64,000 nucleotides of DNA from Sympetrum striolatum (GCA_947579665.1 OX388349.1:70560841-70624840); one strand, 5' to 3'; positions 37,496-50,200 are shown, numbered from the stretch's first letter. Notes: generated by a model not told the origin, from the letters alone. Translations and numbers: made by a program.

Positions 37496-38218
37496 CTTCT
37501 ACATGGCTCCAACGGCCGCAAAAAAATTATTTCCGGGTTCTCTTACAAAAATTACCAAAAATATTAATAATTAAATTCGAGGGGCTATGCAACCCGTCAA
37601 ACACGGAAGTAGAAATGTTTTTTTTTTTCGTTAATTCAATTAAAAAATAGATAAATAATCAAAATGAATTCCAGGCAAGCTTCCTTTAGGACTCTTCCTG
37701 AGACAGCGATACGTGGAAGAGATTCAGGTAGCGCAGGACGATCCATACATAAAGACGATTATAAGTGCAACATATTTTTGGTAAAGAAAAGAAGACGACG
37801 CTTCTTAGTTCGATCTTGTACATGTATTCTATCCAAAACACTTGCCTACCTAGATCGATGGCATTCAAATATATTTCAACTGATGAAGGTTACCGAGCAC
37901 AGAGAAATACTGAATATAGTCTCGTCTTAGCAGTCAAATTTATTATTTCAAGACACGTTGTAAATAAAAAATCACACCAAGCATTCCGTAAGTAGAAACA
38001 TCACTTGAAAAACACTACTTTTTGCTATAATACTAATAAAAATATAAACATGTAACTCTTTAAGAAATAGATAAGTAATAAATTAGGTAAATTTAAAATA
38101 ATACACCGAAACTAAAAAACTATAATAACACAATAGAAGCTAATTATCGTTTGAAAAATATTATGTGATATGAAATTAATAATACTAAATGAAAAATATC
38201 TAAATATTGTACATATTG
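37496..38218. other. Unrecognised stretch
   Basis: Open frames of 60-88 codons at 37664-37995 have no recognised domain. This could be the 3' part of the piggyBac-like element on the minus strand, running to the TTAA at 37352, but that is inference. Confidence 0.3.
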
Positions 38219-38815
38219 TCATTTATGTTTTTTGTTAAAGCATTCAATACACAATGCTGGCTGACCATTACACTCTTTACAATATGTGCGTACTCTTTTC
38301 GCTTTCATTCTAGCTATTTTGGAGCCCTTTTCACTTTTTATTTTGTCATAACACAGTGTGCACCTTTTACGGATCTTTCGGGCCTTCCCTTCAAATTCGG
38401 CCAAATAATGTTTTCGTATATCATATTTAGTAAGTTTCTTTTCCTTTGGAGAAGTATAAACTATTTCACCAAGACCAGACCGCTTCTCCAACTTCTCCAT
38501 CAACAATCTATTCACGGAATTTCAAAATGCTGACAAGTTTTTCCCCTTGCGATTTTCATTATAAATCACCCATGAATTCACAACACATGTCCCCAAAATA
38601 ATCTCGAATGCTACCTTCTCATACCACTTCGTACTTTTTCGAAGGCAGGTATAATATCCTGACATTTGGTCAGATAAATCTACTCACTTCTTTGCTTTAT
38701 TGTAAGCAATAATAACAGGAGGCTTCAATATATATTCACCATCCCTATTTCTTTTTTCAGTAGGAATTAAACTGGCTCCGTGTTCAGATCTAGTGGAGTT
38801 CATAATTATTTGTCT
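38219..38815 (-). pseudogene. Decayed piggyBac-type transposase (C-terminal part)
   Basis: Read on the minus strand, the frame runs through STRSEHGASLIPTEKRN, KPPVIIAYNKAKK, DLSDQMSGYYTCLRKSTKWY, FEIILGTCVVNSWVIYNEN and ends in a cysteine-rich tail (RCTLCYDKIK, TYCKECNG, ALCIECFNKKH). D-SDQ, the KW and NSW...Y blocks and the three-pair Cys tail are characteristic of the last third of piggyBac (DDE_Tnp_1_7) transposases. Two in-frame TGA codons (38684-38686 and 38522-38524) interrupt it, and the catalytic N-terminal two thirds are absent upstream. It is a dead, 5'-truncated copy. Confidence 0.8.
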
Positions 38816-40778
38816 TTTGTCAAACCGTTACCAACCGTTTATCCAAACTCTAGCATTTAACGCTTCCTGACTTAAGCTTAACACGCGTAAAACTTGAGTT
38901 TTTTCCTTATTTGCCGGCGCTAATACTGTCTCTGGGAGACAAAACTTGGCACTAGCTATTTGTGTCGCCTACTTTGCACGTTATTTTATGCACTGGTGTC
39001 TGCAACTATCTAATGGCTACCCATAATGCGCTGCAATATTGTGAATTTACGGAATTTTTTCGTATCCAGTGTACCGGTGTTGTGGTTGCTAGTGGCGTAT
39101 TCAGTATGTAAACCAACTGCGTTACTTGTTTGTGAACAGTTTTTCTCGCTCTTTATGGTGAATAGTGTCCAATTTCTGAAAGGGATTAATTGTTCCTCTA
39201 TTTCTGTTTAAGAAAAACGTGCAATAAAACAAGTAGGAAGACCTCTTCCTTTGCTGAACCTATCTCAGAGTCAGAGAAGCAAAGGTAGGCAATACTTCCG
39301 AGTGTTTAAGCCATAGATATATGAGAGAAATAGTTGGATTTGTGGCTGCGACGCTTCCAATGGGCTATACTGTTTCCCTTGTTTGCTCTTTGCGAAAGAC
39401 AAGGACGCGACCTGGGCAAAAATAGGTGTATTTGATTTGGGGCATTAATCTCAAAAAAAATTTCGGTGACAGTCCTGCCAAATACTTTAACCCTGAATAA
39501 AACAATATAAGGTAATTGATTTAGTTTCTTATGATTATATTTGATATTTCGAAAAATAAATACAACTTGAATATTAATATGTATTTTGGTCTTTAAAAAT
39601 ATATACAGAGATATATGAATCGAGAATTTAAAAAATACTCAATTTTCGAGAATATAGGGAGTTTTTACAACAAAGGCATATATTGATTCAACCCGAAATA
39701 TTAATTTTCATATTTCTACTACTTTCATCCGCGGTTGTTGTGAATTATACTGCGTACATGTAAGCAGAGGCAATATTCTAGTATGAGCCAAAATATTTAA
39801 CCATAATCGCGGCCACTTAAAAATATACGAATTTTGAAGTGAACCTCCTGTTCTTTTAGTCACGCGCCGCCCCTGCTAGAAACGATATTTAATCCGAAAC
39901 ATGATGTACAAATCTATATCTGATGACGTGAAGCAATCTTTCATAAACATTTAGAAAATTTCGTGCTTAATTTTGGGGATTTATCGCGGTCTATCTCCCC
40001 CACTGACATCTTAAAAATATATTTCAGATTCAATAGTCGCACTATTATTTTACTTGGGTGTTATGATATTTCATTCCAAGTCAGGGAAATTGTGCCCGTG
40101 GTATCGAGTTTTTTTAAGCAAATTTTGATTACGGTCAAGACTAAAATTTCCAAGGAAATCAGAGAATTCTTCGGGAAGGGAACATCTTTCGTAATCTTTT
40201 CGCCGTTAAACTAAAGCGTCAATGGAATGTTGGGTCAGTTGGCTCTCAGGCGGTCGCTCGGCATGAGCCTTCCCAGAAAATTTACTCAGCATGAAAAGGA
40301 AATAAAGATAACTTCATCACCACTATTAGCATCAGTTAAAAACTTTTTGATAGTTTATGCTAGAAATTTCGTATTTTAATAAACCATGCCCGAAGCTTAT
40401 TTTTTTTAATTTTATTTCCAAATGAAAATATTTTGGTGAAGAACGGAGTTATTAAATGAAGTAACTTATTATTAAACATAAAATACTCAGTGCTTTAAAA
40501 TTTGATTATTCCCTTAGAGAAATAATTTCCAATATCCAACTAAGATTCTACTGAGGCGAAAGTTTTATTGATCGAGAGAGATCATTGAATTAATACAGAA
40601 ATAATGATTGGCGTTATTAGTTAATTGCATTGGTAACTTAGGTAACAATTACTAACATTTGTAACACATCTTTCTATTCATAATAGAATGAACAACTTCA
40701 GCCTTTTCTTGGTGGTATCGCTCCATAATAATAGGGTGAAGAAGAACTAACTTTTGCAAATACCAAGAGATGAATTTT
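38816..40778. other. Unannotated stretch
   Basis: No recognised gene, RNA or repeat. Frames at 39026-39211 and 39963-40214 lack domains. Confidence 0.4.
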
Positions 40779-40823
40779 GTTATACGACCATGGTTTCGAT
40801 GCGTCGCATCATCGTCAGGTAAC
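40779..40823 (-). ncRNA. Hammerhead-ribozyme-like motif
   Basis: On the minus strand: GTTAC, then CTGACGA, a U, a hairpin arm pair GATG...CATC around CGACG, GAAA, ACC/GGT around AT, then C and GTATAAC. This fits the order stem I, CUGANGA, stem II, GAAA, short stem III, UC cleavage site, stem I. GTTAC can pair with GTATAAC with two bases bulged. The extra U before stem II and the very short stem III weaken the case. Short stem III hammerheads are known from Penelope-like elements, but no such element's coding is nearby. Confidence 0.3.
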
Positions 40824-43639
40824 CTGAATTCTAAGATTTAGATAGCTCTTTGGATTTTTACGGAGACAATTTTGCTCCATGAGTATCGCTTTTTCTAAAA
40901 TAATATTTAAGAAAACATTTTCAATTTGAGATTTTATTGGAAAACTACTTTTTAATTATTTGCAGATGGAAGATTCTCACGGAAATAAATATCAATATTG
41001 CTGGTTGAGAAACGGAGAAAAGAAAGCTCATTAAATTTGTAGTTTTTCTCTTCAAAGATAACCATTCGTTGATCGGTATTCTCAATGTTTAAATTCTGTA
41101 CCACGTGCTTAAACACACTTATCACCCTACATTGAAAGAAAGATGTCTCATGCTATTGTAGTAATTTGACTCACTGATTCAATTCTGATGTTATATTTCC
41201 AAAGGATTAGCAGGAATGCCATATGAGTTCCACACTTTCCCTTACTTTTTTCTCCCTCATAGTGGGTGGGTATCTCTAAAAGAACAACTGATGCTGATTA
41301 TTTTGCTCGTATTGACTTTATCAAATTTTCTCTGAAACCGTTCTTCCACGGCAAATCCGCGGAAAGAAACTTTCTCGTACATTTCTACTACGAGACCTTG
41401 CTCCCTGCGGATAGAAGATATCCCATTCCATTGATAACACCAGAAAGAAATAAAAATATATTTAAGTAAATTATAGACCGCTTTCGCGTGAACACCTTCC
41501 ATATATTAATTTTCTTCCATAATCAGATGAGGATACCATTTGATAATAAATACATAGGGTGAATTAATTCCATCCAGTTTATGTCCGAAATGGCTTATTT
41601 GTTTGCGAATTCTAAAATAATCATTTCAATGATAGGAAGCGGGTGTTTCGTTATTGAAAGATTTTCAATAATTTTAGGGATTGTTCTGTAATCTCTATCC
41701 GCTTAAAGACAAATTTTTAATCGTAATTTCTTATGAAAGTGAATAAAAATGTAAGGATAAAATGAGAATCAAAATCGGCACTCGCACCTATGTTATGTGA
41801 ATTATATTCGAGAAATGTGCATTACCAACCGAAAATTTGACCACTCCGGGAAAATATACCACCCGATATAAAAGGTAATAAGGAAATTATGATTCATTGA
41901 TTTTATTTATTTACTTTACCACCAGTAGCAAAAGCATTTAAAATTGTTGAATAAGTTTCAGTTGCGAAATTTTCAAATTAAACCTTAAATCCGGAAAAAT
42001 GGCACATTAGCGTCATCAAGGGTGTATTGTTCAAATGCCAACCTTGCTATTGTAAGTCTCGTAAAACTTTAACCTATCGTGATAAAATATAATTCAGCTT
42101 TTATTTCACCACATTCATTTTTGCAACAGGTGTTGGAAGGCGAGATGGTGGAGTGGGAGAAGGTAAACCTCCTGTTCATATCCGATAGCGGGTTAGGAAG
42201 CCTCCATTTCATTATCCTTCGAGAAAACAGCACCTTTCTCCATCCTTCCCATTAGCACTGTTGAGTTTGGAATGAGGTTTGCAATGCATCACAAATATGT
42301 AGTAGCTGACGGTCAGAGAAGTCCTTCCCGAACTCCCTGGAAACCCAACATGTGAACCAAAAAATATCCCAATTAAATACACCACCTTCTTATGATACTG
42401 CATCAGATAGCGAATTATATCCATTAGTAGAGGTATTTGAAAATGTTTTTATTTTTTCTGAAATTTGTTGATTTGATAACCCAATTGTGGCGTTTTCTGT
42501 TTTTATTATGTTTCCTAAATTTGGTGTTACTAATTTTCACAGAGTGTCATTTAAGCAAAGGAATAATGTTAGGCACACTTTAGCATAAACATTAAAAGCA
42601 TTGAAAATATTGTTAACTGTAAATTATACAAAATATTAAATTAAATTTATTTAAAACTGAGGTGTTTACACCTAAGGAAAATGCTTTCACAGCTGCAGAT
42701 CGACAAAACATGATATATTCATTATAAATGTATTGACACGATAGATGTTAGGAAAAACAAAACATATTCCTTCGTGGAATTAGGCAAGATTTTGTGATAA
42801 TCCATAATGGAAAGAAAGTTTTGTGGATTTATTGCAAAAGATCAAAGCTGAATTCGCGTAAGCAAAGATGTCATGAGTGATCAAAAATATGACAAAAAAT
42901 ATGTAAATAATACAATTATATATTGTAAATTTATTTAAATCATACCAGAATTACATTTCCCTCTCTTATAAATGATGAATGAAGAGAAAATCACCAAAAT
43001 CCGTGCAATTAAAATTGTCGAAATTAGCGTTATTTGTTGGTTTTATTGCTTATTACGAAAAACAAACACCTCTATCCATTAGCGAATCATATGACTTTGG
43101 CATTAAAAACTCTGACCTCATTCAACCTGAAAAACGTTCAAGGAGTTAATTCAAAAAGAACAATCCCCATCCCCAGTTAATCTTATTGGTGATAATTGAA
43201 TTGAGAATAGGGAACTTCTCGAGGATAACATGTAGTGGTACTTATGAATGATTGCTGTCCTATAGTTATATTAAAAAGGAAACTTGGCAAACTTTCCATG
43301 TCTTAGGATACTACATTATCATCAGAAAAAATGCTTTTAGAACTGAACGCAGCATTTCAGGTAAATATTTCACGAGTGTCATAATTTTTCAATTGGTAAG
43401 AATGACATACTCAACGACAAAATCTATTGTAGTAACGTTTCATTTCTTTGAGTTCTCGTACTTACATTGAGTTCAATTTATCAGACAAGACTGGTTACTT
43501 TTAAGTTAATTTATATTCTCTCACTGAAGATAGATAAGAAGGGTAGATTGATGTGGTAGGGAAATTGCCCAGACAACACAGGATATGTAATGCATCTGTA
43601 TTAAATAAAGAATACGCAGGAAATACGTCACGAGATACA
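40824..43639. other. Unannotated stretch
   Basis: Nothing supported. Short frames (41257-41502, 42212-42424, 43252-43470) have no domain or context. Confidence 0.4.
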
Positions 43640-43800
43640 TATGTATAAGTTGGAATACGCGCGTAGTTCGTACGTATATATTTGACGGAAAAGTGGCTCA
43701 AAAGTTCCATCAGATGTATGTATACGCGCGTATTACGAATTGTAAAATTGAGTAGCCTTACGCGAATAATACATTTGTATGTATACGTCAAATTTACAAA
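43640..43800. repeat. Alternating purine-pyrimidine inverted repeats
   Basis: TACGCGCG blocks (AATACGCGCGTAG about 43661, TATACGCGCGTATT about 43722) and TATATATTTGACG (43676) versus GTATACGTCAAAT (43781) form inverted partners. The alternating CG/TA composition could favour cruciform or Z-form DNA. The 112-codon minus-strand frame over it is not supported as a gene. Confidence 0.45.
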
Positions 43801-43847
43801 TTGATATTCAGGCCTACATACACAAACTTTAAATGACAATATATTTG

Positions 43848-43883
43848 TGCAACAATTTCCCAGTTAACTGGGAAATTGTTGCA
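43848..43883. repeat. 36-nt perfect palindrome
   Basis: TGCAACAATTTCCCAGTT followed directly by its exact reverse complement, AACTGGGAAATTGTTGCA, with no spacer. No element ends were identified around it. Confidence 0.95.
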
Positions 43884-44090
43884 TAATTAAATTATTAAAT
43901 TAAATTTTCCATTTTCATACACTACTAAAATAGGCATATTAACAATTTTATTATTTTCCCATAGTCAACATTAATATTAAAATATTAAAATTAATACATG
44001 AAAAACCAGTCAATATGAAAAAATGAGGGTCATGGGGTATATAAGAAATTGAAACCAGCACATTTGGATAACATAAAATTTATTCATACC

Positions 44091-44264
44091 AAGATAATAA
44101 AAAATTAAATACAAACAAAATACAACTGTACATTGTAGGTAGGCATCACAGGGCCAGTTACACTCAGTTTAAGCCACAAGATCAAGATTCAAACAAAGAT
44201 AATAAAAAATATAATGCAAACAAACTACAACTGTGCATGGTAGGTAGGCATCCCAGGGCCAGAT
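44091..44264. repeat. Two-copy 105-bp direct repeat
   Basis: AAGATAATAAAAAAT followed by ATACAACTGTACATTGTAGG and GTAGGCATCACAGGGCCAG at 44091-44158 recurs with minor changes at 44196-44264. Offset 105 bases. Not recognised as a known family. Confidence 0.75.
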
Positions 44265-45282
44265 TACAGGACAAATCTCTCATAGAACAATGGCTGCACT
44301 ATTCCGACACAGCTGCTGGCTAATATCCAGCATTGGAAATAAGTCACACTTCGATCCAGGAAACAGATCAGGAGTCTGCATCATCCAAAATATCCTTGAA
44401 AAGGAGAAGCACAAGTTAAAAAAACATCTACACAAAAATATTAGGCCCTTTTTAAGATTTGCTCTCTTAATGAGATATAAGTTTGTGATCAATATATCAC
44501 TAAGTGAATTAAATGCTTATATTGAGTATATGGAAATGTATTAAAAGCAGTAAAGTCATGTGAACTATGATGAAGTCTTCACACAGTCAATATGACAATT
44601 TGAATTAATGTAATGCCTCTAATGAACTTAAAGGTATATAATGGAAACTTCTCCAAATGATTCAGGCCTATAATAAGCCTTAAGGTAATAAAATAATTTT
44701 TCACTTTTGGGAGCTCATTACTGATCAAAGCTATCTATAAAAATAGAGTGATATTTAGTCGTAAATCTCTATATGCAGAGCGTACAGACACATAACTTTA
44801 ACTATTAGAAGCAGAGCTGCTATGCAACCTGGCAATCCACCATGATTATAACTACACAAATGTTTAAATTAGGTACTTACATTGGGACCAGCTGAAGATT
44901 CGAGAAAGCAGAAGGAGCATGAAAAAAATAAATCATCATTAATGACTTCGATGTACACACGTTATCGTTCATAAAATGCACTACTTCAATAAGTACGTAA
45001 AGACTTAATTGAACTAAGGTTTAAGATACTTATAAAAGGTACATTTTTCTGAGAACAGAGGTAATTAGAACAAATACATTGGTCATTTAGCTAGTAGGAA
45101 AACAAACATTTATGTAAGATTGTTGAGAATAAAATAATTAAATTTTGAAGGTAACTAGCAAGGCTTGATAATTAAGGTTTTAATAACAAGGCTACTCCGA
45201 TTTGATTACAGTCAACTCAACAAATGGCGATAGATAAACTCTGGATGCACGTACAGTTCATTTTCGTCGCAGCAGGCTTTAT
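44265..45282. other. Unannotated stretch
   Basis: No recognised feature. Overlapping frames on both strands at 44280-44544 (70 and 84 codons) have no domain. Confidence 0.4.
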
Positions 45283-45530
45283 TTCGTTTTAAAATTTAAA
45301 TTAGAAATAATGATTGCACAAAGTCGAATCAAGCACCAAAAGAATGGGAATAGAATAAATATTCTTATTTTGGTCGTGAAATATCGTTTACGAATTGAAA
45401 TTTCGAGAATTTTGATAAAATGCGTGAATATTTTATCAAAATTTCGAGGTTGTAAACAACCCATATCCCCCTTGACAACGAAGGCGATTGTTTTAATTTT
45501 AGGTGGTACGAAGTTCACCGGTTCATCTAG
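45283..45530 (+). mobile_element. Diverged Helitron fragment (3' end?)
   Basis: Blocks here match the body of the Helitron units in the same order: AAATTAGAAATAATG, CACCAAAAGAA (CACCAAAACAA in the units), TTCTTATTTTGGTCGT, AAACAACCCATAT (AAACAACCCGTCG). These correspond to about 1340-1510 of unit 1, but with a different 3' continuation. It ends with GGTG...CACC, GGTTCAT, CTAG (45527-45530) and T, which resembles a Helitron 3' end. It is probably a related, much older or internally deleted family. The 5' end is not recognisable. Confidence 0.5.
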
Positions 45531-46184
45531 TATAATCAAATATAATAAAATGAACGGAAATATCGTTTGAAGGAAAGCACAAAAGCAATAATAGTAAGGA
45601 CGTATGAACGCGATGATGCAAAGCGAGCATATGCAATGGTCAATAAAGTTCACACTCAAGTGCAAATTGCAAAGAAATTTGAAAAAACAATATCAATATA
45701 TATATGATACATCAATGATTTTATATATAGTCTAACTAACTATAGTCACATTTTATTTAGCCGTTAAAACATTAAAGGAAACTTATGAAAACGATCAACA
45801 GGTGATCGATCATATCTGAGAAAATCATCTCATATCACATTGAATAAAAGAAATCACACATTACCTTGATAAATCAGGAACAGGAAACCACTGGATCACG
45901 ATTTCTGAAAACGCCCGAACACAGGAGAAGGGAAGCCAAACTCCAGATTGCATGAGGCTGACGACGAAGTCAACGAAATTCGTTGATCTTGATGAATTCA
46001 AAATTCATGAGTTCCAAGATTGTGCCGACAGATAGCGTTACCGCGTTACAATATGTGCGCTCCGTACGCTCACTTCCACTTAAAATTAAATTTTGTGCCA
46101 CTTCCGAGAATATATAATACATGGTGAACAGATCATTTAAATTAGGAAAACTTGCAAATTTGTTCTAGGTAATAATTTCCGGTA
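45531..46184. other. Unannotated stretch
   Basis: No gene or repeat that I can support. Confidence 0.4.
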
Positions 46185-46430
46185 AAACTTAAACATTTCT
46201 TAATGCGAAAATACAAGAAATATACGTATATGTATTTTTTGTGTATTTCTGCATCATTTTTACATATGTATCCATGCATGAAAAATACATAATGTATTTT
46301 TCATATATGGATACATATGTATAAATGTTCAATAAATACATATGTATTACAAATGTAATACAATTCATAAATACATATGTATGCATCCAGTTAAAATACA
46401 TCACAAATACATATGTATATCCAAATGTGT
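46185..46430. repeat. ATACATATGTAT-rich repeat with a hairpin
   Basis: The 12-mer ATACATATGTAT or close variants occur at least five times. 46261-46321 folds as an inverted repeat with 30-base arms (TACATATGTATCCATGCATG and its complement with two mismatches) meeting at ACATAATGT. The 71-codon frame on the minus strand is a by-product. Confidence 0.75.
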
Positions 46431-46984
46431 GTTGTAGGGGTGATTGCTATTTATAAATTAGCCGTCTTTCCCCTAAACATTCTTATACTCGAAGATTATG
46501 AGTAGGGCATGATAATATGTATGATACGAAAAATTAATGCTAATCTTTAATAAATGCGGGACGAGTCAAGAAGGAAATTAAGTGTAGAAGAAGACGGAAT
46601 ATTTCGTGTGATTAAGATGGGCCAGCGAGCATCGTTAATTTGGGCAAACAAGTCGATACGATGACAGAATTGGGCCTTTTTTCTTTTTACTTACTGCTGA
46701 TATCGAAAGACTCATAACGACTTCTCATTGCTTACACAAAAGGCTTTCATAATAGAGTTAAAGTTACCCCCTCCATCGCCTCTCCTGTAAATATTCACGC
46801 ACGGAGCTCTCTCCACCAGGCACTCAATGCTCCTAAAAGTCAAATCGCTCCAACTCATGGCAAAACTTAGCAAGAAGAATAAGCGTGCGATTTGTTGAAA
46901 TTTAGTCTTCCATGTGATTCGCCAAACCACGCCTGAGATTGCTTCTGTTACTCTAAAATTGGAAAACCCGGATATCTTCTGAGA
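46431..46984. other. Unannotated stretch
   Basis: No feature is supported. A 134-codon minus-strand frame (46712-47116) overlaps the beginning of the following minisatellite and has no recognisable domain. Confidence 0.35.
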
Positions 46985-47270
46985 AGAGATTATCGCAACA
47001 AGGAAGTGGGATGCACTGCAGAACCTGGGCATCTTTGATGCACCGCAGATCATCGGAATACCGCTCCGCAGAGCTTCAACATCTTTGGTGCCCAGCAGAA
47101 CTTCTCCCTCCATCATACTCGAGAGAACTTCGGCATCTTTGCTGTTTCGCAGATCATCCTAATTCTTAGTGCACCGCAGAACTTCTGCATTTGTAGTTCT
47201 CCGCAGAACTTGGGCATCCTTGAAGGACTGCGAAACCTCAGCATCCATCCTGCATCGTACGTCATCGGCG
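46985..47270. repeat. Degenerate ~27-bp minisatellite
   Basis: About ten diverged units of the form CCGCAGAACTTCGGCATCTT plus about seven bases follow one another (e.g. 47017, 47041, 47176, 47201). The unit length near 27 keeps reading frames partly open, which explains the 60-134-codon frames on both strands. The sequence is richer in G and C than its surroundings. Confidence 0.6.
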
Positions 47271-50200
47271 GTGGAAAGTTCATCGCTCAAAATCAACAGG
47301 CTTCAGAACCGCTGCGAGGAGAAAGACCACCAGTACCGCAGCAGCAGCAGCCCAGGAGGGAGAAGATTCAGCAAAGGAAAGTGAAATTTCGTTATCTTTA
47401 TTTTTTTTCAGCAATGGAGTCTTACGGTGTATAGCCTCTGATATAGCTGTACTAGGCACACGGTGAACTTTCGTCAACCTAAGTTGGAGAGTAGTAGAAT
47501 TTACCGGTATGAAGTAGGTTTAATACTAGTAAAATCACTGTAGTTTTTAATAGTTCAGTTTTCTTAATAGTGTTAGGGTGGTGTCCAAATTAGAATCCGA
47601 ATCGAAACTTAATTTACGTTCAAAGATTAGCTAATTAAGATCACATATTTACTAAATTCATAAACTGTTTTGCGCTTTCTGCATAAACTTCTTTGAAGCA
47701 CGAAACGATGTCAATTATCCAAATTTAAAGTTTGTCTCGAGTACTTCTCTACATTCTGAAGACACTGTCTTTTTATATTTTTAGTTCTTCCTTCACTTAC
47801 CTCCAAAGCTAGCAGTTTGTCTTGGTTGATCTCTAAATCTACCTGATGTTAATATCATTAGTTAAAATTTCCACCTGTAAGGTGACTTTCAAAGGACTTC
47901 CTTAAATTATTTCTTACTCTTTCTGGTTCTTGTGTGAATTTTGAATATTTGCTACACTTCTATAGTTTTCATCTGCCAATCTTCTTTAATCATTTCCCAG
48001 CTTATCAGGATGCTTCTTGCTGTACTAGTGTTATTTTCCTTTCTCGTACTTATTATTCCAAGTAAAATGGCATTTTTATCAGATCACTCCATTCTTGGTT
48101 CTTTCCATAAATTTCCAATTACAATATCCTAGTTTTCCGTTATTCCATACTTCATCCAATTAATTTATAATATTCATTGCTGATAACCTATATCAAATGC
48201 AAGTTCAGCAATTTGACTCGTGACTTTAAATTTCCATTTTTAATTATCCTATATATTAATATGCTATTTTGATCTTCCCAAAGCCAATAACACTAAAAAT
48301 CAATAATTAATCTTAAATTCTGAGCTTTGATTTCAATCGGATATGCCTGCAATATTTGCAGATTTCAATTCAAATCAAATTATCTATTAAAATAACTTTC
48401 ACATAGCATCCTTGCTAGGTCTTAGTCTTCTTTCTAAATTTCTGGCTTTGTCATTACTTCAAAAATATCACTAAAATATAATATTTTCTAGTTTCACTGC
48501 TTGAGTAGTCATTAAAGCATACTCTTGTTTCACTCTTTGCATTTTCAATATACTTAACATAAATCTTATTCAACAATCACATGTTTCGATTTATCACTAG
48601 CCTTAGGCCAGTGAGAATTAAGGGCCCTATTTCTCAATCGGATTCAATATTGGTTAATATAAAATTCTCATCTGGTTTTACTTAAATCTAATGTTCATGT
48701 AGGATTTGCTGTTTTCTTTTTGTCACCAAAGGCTTGTGTGAAACTTCCCTTTTTCAATGTTTCTTCCTTTTTTTCTTTTCACATAAGGAATGTAAATGGT
48801 TATTTCATACAGACCTCCATATTCTTTTACTTAAATTGCCAGGTTCTTTCATGATAAACCAATTTAAACTTCCCTGCCACTTTTAAACAGTCCTGTAAGA
48901 ATTTGTACTTTACCACATACTGTGGTTAATATTGTTTGCATTACACATGCAAATAAAAGCATTACAATATCCTCAGTTCCAGCATTAGTTTTTTCTAAAT
49001 TATTCTTAAGGTATCATATTTCTTAAAATCTCAATTTTTATCCATACGTTCATTTCATTATTTTCACATTTCTGCTTCCCTCGAAACAAAACTTGCATTG
49101 CATTCTTTCCTCTTGTTAAGGCTACTTACTCTTCTTGCACCCTTTGTATCATCCATTAGAATTGTAACCATTTCAATGTAAAAAATGGGGATTCAACAAA
49201 TTCTTCAAAATTTCAATTTATTCTTACATTTTTCATCCTATTTAATCCCTTCTCTTATTTAATTAAACAAGAATCTTAAGGGAATTTTACTCTATTATTG
49301 TCTCAATTTATTTCCCATTTGTATTTGCCTTAATTTGATTATGCCCAGTTACTTTCATTCTCATTTTATATAGACTGTTTATGATTAACCTAGCAACAGC
49401 TTAACTTTGTAAAAGTTCAGACTTATTCGTTTGTCATTCGTAACGAGCCTTCTATGACATGTTAGGTCTTTTTTTTTCCTTCTGGTTTTATAATACCATG
49501 CACAGAGGTATTTTACTTCTGCACCTCTTCTAAAGCTCGATACACATTTCTATGAGAATTCATATTTCACAGGTTTAGTATTTCAAGAGGTAGCTTTTAG
49601 TTTCACTTATCAGCTTCATACTTCTTTCTCAGTGTGTTGTACAACTACATTGAACAATTTGAATATCTTATGATCTGGGTTCTAGAACTATTCAATTAGA
49701 CCTATTACAAACAGTCTGTTGGTAATTGAATTGATTGCTAATATTCTATATTTTCATCTTGTTTCAACATATTTTATTACATCTATAGAAGTTGAAAGTC
49801 TCACTCTTAATTGATTGATACATGCAATATCCTTACCTGAGTTTTGAGGCAAATGAGTGCTCTTTAAGAAATCTTTCAGCATCAGAGGTAGTTTTTCTTA
49901 CAGGCCGAGAACTGCACATCCATCTGCCTGCATTGGTGAGTGTTTAATTCCATTTTCTTTATTTGTACAAACTATTTTGAACATGAGCACTAGGTCTTTA
50001 TTTTCATTTGATTTGAATTATTTCCTGAGATGGTTATTTATACTTTGAACACCAAGTTTACAGAAGTATGGACAATTCGTGATGTTAATGTTGTGTTATT
50101 GTAATATCTTTGGTGTTGTGCTGCAATAGTGCTCAGAAATTTGAGCTCAAGGAATAGTTCATGCATCTATTTTCACAAACCTGTCTGTTACTTATGATTA

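Noticed and set aside
43501..43839. 112-codon minus-strand frame
   Set aside because: Lies over AT/CG alternating inverted repeats. No domain and no supporting signals.
45279..45665. 128-codon minus-strand frame
   Set aside because: Overlaps the Helitron-like fragment in antisense, and the hydrophobic residues only reflect AT-rich composition.
46712..47116. 134-codon minus-strand frame
   Set aside because: Partly made of the 27-bp repeat, whose unit length is a multiple of three. No domain recognised.
47210..47434. 74-codon frame with PVPQQQQPRR and a splice-acceptor-like TTTTTTTTCAG nearby
   Set aside because: It starts inside the minisatellite, a neighbouring frame is also open, and any intron before the acceptor would be only about 30 bases. 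Not enough to call a gene.
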